DNA of 12,136 bases from DAIRET01 sp036795455 (lineage in GTDB: Bacteria > Bacteroidota > Ignavibacteria > Ignavibacteriales > Ignavibacteriaceae). Under the pieces are notes generated by a model. It did not search any database. It saw only the letters and a program-made list of their open reading frames with translations, and had not been told where the DNA came from. The stretch is from positions 1-12,136 of the forward strand of contig DAIRET010000080.1 in assembly GCA_036795455.1 (NCBI GenBank), in the 5' to 3' direction. Shown here in pieces: positions 7,430 to 12,136 of this stretch. Numbering within the stretch: position 1 is the stretch's first letter; every line of letters begins with the position of its first letter. Position numbers and translations under genes: made by a program.

Positions 7430-10400
7430 CTAAACCAATTCTTTTACTAATCCCGAATATTTCTTCTCAATTTTAAAACCGAAATGGTAAAAATACTCTG
7501 GTCTAAAAAATCCGGTAGAAACTGATTTAAAGTTTTCGCTTTTCAAGCGGTTCATAAAGTCTGTCATCAAGAATTCACTAATCCCTTTACCGCGGTACTT
7601 TGAGGAAACTACAATTTTTTCCATTCTTACATTTTCTTTATCAGAAGCATAGTAAAATAATCCACCGATAATATACTCTCGTTCCGAAATGGCAACGAGA
7701 AATTGATGTTCAGGTTTGAAATTCACAATCAGATTGGATTCGATAAACAATTGATGTAGTTTGGAAATTTCCTTTGGTGTTACAGGTTTACGTACGACAA
7801 AACTATTGCCGTCTTTATCCTCATATTGAACGACTAAATTTGTACCTTTTTCGGATTCAGCTTTTGCTTTCATAAGAATTGCATTATCTCCCGGTTTTAA
7901 GTAAGGATACAATAACCTGGTTAAGAAATACTCTTCTTCGGAATTTAATTCAAACCGCAATTTAACATCGGCAATCATTGTATTAATTTCTTCAACCGAG
8001 GCTCCTGCACGCTGCCTGGTTAGAAGTTCGGTAATGAATCCTTTGAAGTCATCACTTGAACTAAAAAAGACAGTCTCAAAGAAGAAACGTGTTCTTGTAT
8101 CGGGATAGTTTTTTTCGAGTTGTGTAAGATGATATGTTTCATAAAGGTCATGAAGAGTCTCCGCTTTTGCAGTTGAAGAAGCATCATGATTCAAATTGCT
8201 CCATCTAATGAATCTTTTAATTGCGAAATAAAGAGGTTTTGGCATAAATCCGAATTCATTTACAGTCTTTACGAAAAGATCAAGTTTGTTCAAAACATCA
8301 TCAAGATATTCAAATCCACCGAAGTTAATTAGCTCCTCCCTGTAATCATGAAGCATTTTCATTCCTATATCAAGTCCTTCGGAATTAATCAATCCTGAAA
8401 AGATATAATTCCAGCATGAAATCTGTTTCAATACCGGGTATTTGTTTTCGATAGGGAGTATAAATTTTCGATAATAATTGTCGAATGTATCAATTAACGT
8501 AGAAGAGATTTTCCTTTCGGAAAAAGACACCACTCTTGTTCCAGTTTGATAATCATGAAAAGGAACGATGAAGTTATCCGGGGAAGGATTAGCAAGTTCT
8601 AACCGTCGTCCAGTAAGTCTTATAAAATTAAAGTGGGCTGCTGAAGTATTCCAGATAAAGAAAGGCCAGATGCTTAATAGTTTCATGTCAAGGAAACTAT
8701 CTTTCTTCTTTAATTCCTTAAGAAAATATCTTTCAACAGTTTCACCCGGCATATAACGAGCAGTCCAGAGGTTATAATCACCCCAAAAGCCGCCGAAATC
8801 TTCAATCAATTCAGTTATAAAGTAACGTGAACCGGCAAGTATCAGCCAGTTAATTTCTTCCAGAATTGTTTCCCTGTAACTCTCGTTGTAAAGATTAAGA
8901 AGTATTTCAAAAGAACCTTGATGCCTTGTTTGAATAACGGCTTTGTATATTGTTTTTTCAGGAAATACTCTGAATAATGAAATATAAATGCCTCCCGGTA
9001 AAATATTGTTCAACCCTACAAGAATCCCTTTGGAGAAAAGGAAAATCGCTTCGCGGATAAGTACAGTTTCAGTACATGCTCTTATAATCTGCTTCTTATC
9101 ATTCTCATTTACTGCATCATCAAAAACAATTACATCCTTCCATCTGTATTCAGAACCAGTTTCAGGGTCAACTGCCAGTTTAAGATTGCTTCCAAGCCAA
9201 TTTCTAAAACCTTCTCTCATTTTCCTTCTTGTGCGAGCGGCAATTAATACCAGTTCCTCATATTCTTTCATTATCTGGTATTTAACAAAAGTCTGTCTTA
9301 GTTTTTCATACCTCGTTGGATGATAAACTCCATAACTACATAACAACTCGAACAGAGAAGGAATTGGAGTTTTTGTTAGTGCATCTTCGTGTGATGTGGT
9401 ATTGATATTATTATTCAATAATATCTCGATTGAATTCAACTCCTCATCCGTTACATTATCCACAATGTGTTGAATCATGTGTTCATCAAGAATATTAAAA
9501 TTCAAGCTCAGATAAGTTTCTAGTATCTTCAGAAATTCTTTTCCTTTGAAAACTGTTGATGAAGTCCTAAGTAATTCTCTTCTCACTTCAGTAAAACTTG
9601 TTAATATCGGTCGCTGAAGCATTTTAAGTGAGGCTCTATAAATTACAAGCGAATCATCCTCAATTATTTGTTTTAAGTATGTGATAGCCATTAATGCATT
9701 TATCTCATCGGTTGATTGCAAATGAATTATAGCGGCATGTAACCCATTAAAAGATTTTTCATCAGAATAAAGTATCTGACTAAAACTAAGTTTAAAATTG
9801 TTATCTATTGTAGATTGACCTACAGAAGAATGGAACTCAATTTTACAGTTGTTGTCGGGAAGCCTGTACCACCGAATTATCGAATCACCAGTAAAATCAT
9901 AAAGATTCTTGTTCCCAAGCCATAGTTCAGGGTTAGTTAAAAGCGATTGGAAATCTATTTTACTATTTTCAAATGTGTAAAAATAATCTCCGATTCTGAC
10001 TACATTATTCTCTATTAAGTCCAGATTAAGAGTAATATTAAACTTTGGAATAGCAATTGATTTATCATCAATAACAACATCCCTGTTCAAGCAGCCCTTT
10101 TCTCTTAAAAACCAATTTGGTATTCTTATTTCAAATCCGTTCCAATTCAGACTCATATAATTCTTTAAGTACATCTCATTAATTATGTGAGTAAAGTTAT
10201 TCTCAATAATCCAGCGTTTGTAAGTCCCTTTGGGAGTAATTTCTTCTTTCTCAAGTAAGAAAGGACGGTCAATAATTCTGAAGTCGATAATTCTCTCAAA
10301 AGGGGAGAGGAACTTGTTGATTGATACAACAACAGAAGCAAAATAGTCATTAATACTTTGATTGTCTTTTTTCAAAGTATTAAATATTTCAGCTTCGAAA

Positions 10401-12136
10401 TTCGGATAAATAAGCAGTGTGTTAAACGGTTTATGGTCTCCGACTAAAAATACTTGATGAATAAAATCAAAGTCCTTAAAAAAGTTCTCTATCTTTTGGG
10501 GAGCAACTGTTTCACCTTTTACATTTTTGTAAATCTCTTTTTTTCTATCGATTATAAAGTAATACCCATAATGGTTTCTTGTCATTATATCGCCGGTAGC
10601 AAACCAGCCTTCTTCATTAAAGGTTTTTGAGTTTTCTTCGCCAAAATAGCCGATCATCACATAGTTACCTTTGATTAGCAACTCACCATCTTCCGCTAAT
10701 TTAACATCAATACCGGGTAGGGGAACACCAAGAGAGTTTTCGATATATTTTCTTGGTGGAGTCATTGTTATTCCGCCTGTAGCTTCAGTCATCCCGAATC
10801 CGCTCATCAATTCAATTCCGTATTTTTGAAAGAATGTGAAAATTTCCGGCGATAGAAAGCCGGCAGCGGATAAACCCCATTTTAGTTTGCCACCTGTAGC
10901 TGTATCAACTACATCTTTTATTACTTTTTCATCAGCGAATTCAACATCTACCTTGGAATGAATATGCTCATAAAGTTGCATCCATTTTTTTGGAATGCTA
11001 ATAAAAACAGTTGGTTTAACAATTGCCACATTATCAAGCAGAGTTTCAATTGAAGGATTTTCCATAAAAATATATTCTGCTCCCCAAAATATGCTCCCGG
11101 TCATTTCAAGATAACGTCCGAAAGTATGGAATAGAGGTAGGTAGGCTAAAAATCTATCTTTATCTGAAATACACGGTAATGCCATTGCTCTACAAAATCT
11201 TTTATAGACAATATTCAAATTAGAAAACATTATTCCCTTAGGCTCACCTGTTGTCCCAGAAGTATACATAATAGTAGCTAAATCATTTATTTCAAGTAAA
11301 TTCCGCTTTTTAATTAAATCTTCTGTATATAAACTTCTATCGAAAACTAAGAATTCTTTAAAGTTCATAACCCAATTATCTGAACTTGTCCCATGAACAA
11401 TGATAGCTTGCTTTAAATATGTAGTGTCTTGTTTAACCTTTTGAATTTTCACAAGTAACTTCTCATTTGATACAAGAATTACCTCTGCTTTTGTTTGGTT
11501 AAGAATGAATTTTATATGTTCATCAACAGTATTAGCAGGAATCATAACATTTACGATCCCGGTTGTAAGACAAGCAAGGTCTAAAAAAGCCATTTCAATA
11601 GAATTCTCCATTAAAAAAGCAACTTTACTATTCGTGCTTCCAGTTTTATCTAATTGATGTATAAGTGCTAAAGAAAAATCAGTTATATGCTCCCATGTAT
11701 GTTCCCAAGAATAATTAAGAATCTTTTTCCCGGAAATAACCTTAAATAATGATTTGCTTCCATATTGATTTTTTCTTTGTTGAAAAAGTGATACAAAATT
11801 AAAGTTACTAAATTGAATTAAGTCTTTTATTATGACTTCCCACTTCTTAGTATGCTTAAGTTTCACCAGGAATGTACTTAATCTAAATATATTTAAATAA
11901 CTATATACAAATCTGATAGGACTTTCATCTCTATAAGTATTTAGCGATGATATAAGGGAATTACCAAGAGTGATAAAATCATCTTCATCAATTGAATTTG
12001 CAAGATGGTCGTGAAGTTCACTATCAAAAGATATTGATAAAATCTCAGTCCATTTATTTTGAATCGCGGAAGAAGTTAAAAACTCTTCATTATTAACAGT
12101 AACTTTGAAAAGTTGATTTGTTTTTTCTTTAAGTAA
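7430..12136 (-). CDS. Giant fusion: acyl-CoA synthetase-type adenylating domain + unassigned kinase-like middle + GNAT acyltransferase; N-terminus beyond the window
   Basis: The frame is open from the right window edge to TAG 7432-7430, at least 1568 codons. The first in-frame ATG/GTG/TTG in the window is GTG 11866-11864, with no ribosome-binding sequence. The 90 codons before it read as plausible protein (SPIRFVYSYLNIFRLSTFL directly precedes it) and contain no stop or start codon, so the gene very likely begins off-window. Counting from that GTG: about 25-558 is a long-chain acyl-CoA synthetase-like AMP-binding module; about 560-720 looks strand-rich; about 720-900 is helical; about 950-1180 resembles a kinase fold lacking catalytic residues; about 1180-1345 is helical; about 1350-1478 is a GNAT domain. 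The whole protein is hydrophilic with no clear membrane helix, suggesting a cytoplasmic or peripheral enzyme. It converges on rsgA across a 58-nt gap. Ligase and GNAT ends are confident; overall function is unknown. Confidence 0.85.
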   Translation of the reverse strand, partial: LLKEKTNQLFKVTVNNEEFLTSSAIQNKWTEILSISFDSELHDHLANSIDEDDFITLGNSLISSLNTYRDESPIRFVYSYLNIFRLSTFLVKLKHTKKWEVIIKDLIQFSNFNFVSLFQQRKNQYGSKSLFKVISGKKILNYSWEHTWEHITDFSLALIHQLDKTGSTNSKVAFLMENSIEMAFLDLACLTTGIVNVMIPANTVDEHIKFILNQTKAEVILVSNEKLLVKIQKVKQDTTYLKQAIIVHGTSSDNWVMNFKEFLVFDRSLYTEDLIKKRNLLEINDLATIMYTSGTTGEPKGIMFSNLNIVYKRFCRAMALPCISDKDRFLAYLPLFHTFGRYLEMTGSIFWGAEYIFMENPSIETLLDNVAIVKPTVFISIPKKWMQLYEHIHSKVDVEFADEKVIKDVVDTATGGKLKWGLSAAGFLSPEIFTFFQKYGIELMSGFGMTEATGGITMTPPRKYIENSLGVPLPGIDVKLAEDGELLIKGNYVMIGYFGEENSKTFNEEGWFATGDIMTRNHYGYYFIIDRKKEIYKNVKGETVAPQKIENFFKDFDFIHQVFLVGDHKPFNTLLIYPNFEAEIFNTLKKDNQSINDYFASVVVSINKFLSPFERIIDFRIIDRPFLLEKEEITPKGTYKRWIIENNFTHIINEMYLKNYMSLNWNGFEIRIPNWFLREKGCLNRDVVIDDKSIAIPKFNITLNLDLIENNVVRIGDYFYTFENSKIDFQSLLTNPELWLGNKNLYDFTGDSIIRWYRLPDNNCKIEFHSSVGQSTIDNNFKLSFSQILYSDEKSFNGLHAAIIHLQSTDEINALMAITYLKQIIEDDSLVIYRASLKMLQRPILTSFTEVRRELLRTSSTVFKGKEFLKILETYLSLNFNILDEHMIQHIVDNVTDEELNSIEILLNNNINTTSHEDALTKTPIPSLFELLCSYGVYHPTRYEKLRQTFVKYQIMKEYEELVLIAARTRRKMREGFRNWLGSNLKLAVDPETGSEYRWKDVIVFDDAVNENDKKQIIRACTETVLIREAIFLFSKGILVGLNNILPGGIYISLFRVFPEKTIYKAVIQTRHQGSFEILLNLYNESYRETILEEINWLILAGSRYFITELIEDFGGFWGDYNLWTARYMPGETVERYFLKELKKKDSFLDMKLLSIWPFFIWNTSAAHFNFIRLTGRRLELANPSPDNFIVPFHDYQTGTRVVSFSERKISSTLIDTFDNYYRKFILPIENKYPVLKQISCWNYIFSGLINSEGLDIGMKMLHDYREELINFGGFEYLDDVLNKLDLFVKTVNEFGFMPKPLYFAIKRFIRWSNLNHDASSTAKAETLHDLYETYHLTQLEKNYPDTRTRFFFETVFFSSSDDFKGFITELLTRQRAGASVEEINTMIADVKLRFELNSEEEYFLTRLLYPYLKPGDNAILMKAKAESEKGTNLVVQYEDKDGNSFVVRKPVTPKEISKLHQLFIESNLIVNFKPEHQFLVAISEREYIIGGLFYYASDKENVRMEKIVVSSKYRGKGISEFLMTDFMNRLKSENFKSVSTGFFRPEYFYHFGFKIEKKYSGLVKELV
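7433..7816 (-). other. Domain: C-terminal GNAT N-acetyltransferase
   Basis: Residues 1351-1478. Seen: strand-helix FVVRKPVTPKEISKLHQLF at the start, central strands FLVAISEREYIIGGLFYYA (1389-1407), the acyl-CoA pyrophosphate loop VVSSKYRGKGIS (1419-1430; the R-G-x-G core of GNAT motif A) followed by its helix, and the motif B ending FFRPEYFYHFGFK (1453-1465), the usual FYxxxGF signature. It should bind an acyl-CoA and transfer the acyl group to an amine; the acceptor cannot be read. Confidence 0.85.
8327..9016 (-). other. Domain (tentative): protein-kinase-like fold lacking catalytic residues
   Basis: Residues 951-1180. The order resembles a kinase or aminoglycoside-phosphotransferase fold: glycine-containing strands and a YKAVIQTR strand (957-981), a helix with paired glutamates (E1003, E1004), a hinge-like stretch leading to YMPGETVERYF (1038-1048), a helical segment, a catalytic-loop-like NPSPDNFIV (1093-1101) and a strand RVVSFSE (1111-1117) where DFG would be. 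The catalytic Asp position would be N1093 and the metal-binding Asp S1114, so no phosphotransfer is expected if the alignment is right. This is pattern matching by eye, not a domain hit. Confidence 0.35.
9017..10186 (-). other. Unassigned middle region of the giant protein (strand-rich, then helical)
   Basis: Residues 561-950. I recognise no family. About 572-720 alternates short hydrophobic runs typical of beta strands (IRIPNWFL, NITLNLDL, VVRIGDYFYTF, SIIRWYRLP). About 720-885 is mostly helical with possible alpha-repeat character (INALMAITYLKQIIEDDSL and similar). A basic segment RTRRKMREGFRNWLG lies at 878-892. The frame continues without interruption, and composition matches the flanking parts. 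Confidence 0.5.
10187..11866 (-). other. Domain: AMP-binding (acyl-CoA synthetase/adenylate-forming) module
   Basis: Residues 1-560 from GTG 11866. Seen: phosphate loop YTSGTTGEPKG (201-211), LPLFHTFGR (243-251), adenine-site GFGMTEATGG (356-365), ribose-binding D426 in WFATGDI, hinge-region R441 in IIDRKKEIYKNVKGE and a C-terminal TPKGTYKR (544-551). These are the adenylate-forming superfamily motifs in order, closest in style to long-chain fatty acyl-CoA ligases. The substrate would be a carboxylate activated to an acyl-AMP; chain length cannot be read. The position that normally carries the catalytic A10 lysine appears to be T548, with K546 and K550 beside it. Confidence 0.92.

Overview
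The window looks like ordinary chromosomal DNA from an AT-rich bacterium, probably of the Bacteroidota/Chlorobiota/Ignavibacteriota (FCB) group. The main support is promoter-like TAnnTTTG elements in two intergenic gaps (TATCTTTG and TAAATTTG at about 2445-2482, TAGCTTTG at 4412-4419), a motif established for Bacteroidota. Several starts also have weak or no Shine-Dalgarno sequence (pcm, uvrC). A good AAAGGAG before the gene at 2517 argues against a strictly SD-free lineage, so the placement inside FCB (for example an Ignavibacteria-like genome) is a guess. I see no phage, insertion sequence, CRISPR array, tRNA or rRNA.

Layout. Positions 1-2423 (minus strand) hold a tight cluster transcribed leftwards: pcm (protein repair methyltransferase), miaA (tRNA A37 prenylation; TTG start inside the end of pcm) and a DAACS-family symporter that runs off the left edge. 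A short divergent promoter region (2424-2516) separates this cluster from a rightward membrane protein with a DUF2179-like tail (2517-3035). Next come glgC (ADP-glucose synthesis for glycogen, 3122-4360) and the uvrC-rsgA pair (4463-7371), in which excision-repair nuclease and ribosome-maturation GTPase genes overlap by 4 nt. A 58-nt convergent gap follows.

The right 40% (7430-12136, minus strand) is one very long open frame that enters from beyond the right edge. The visible part is at least 1568 codons. It joins an acyl-CoA synthetase-type adenylating domain, a roughly 800-residue middle region I cannot assign, and a C-terminal GNAT acyltransferase. The middle region contains a stretch that reads like a protein-kinase fold lacking its catalytic residues. 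This protein is the one unusual item in the window; the rest is well-known housekeeping. An enzyme that activates a carboxylate, sits next to a kinase-like module and ends in an acyltransferase suggests activation and transfer, or self-regulation, in a single chain. That function is inference only.

How the genes work together: pcm, miaA, uvrC and rsgA are maintenance functions (protein repair, tRNA modification, DNA repair, 30S assembly), and glgC serves carbon storage. No shared pathway ties them together. Numbering of the large protein counts from the first in-frame start codon in the window (GTG, 11866-11864); its real N-terminus probably lies upstream, outside the window.
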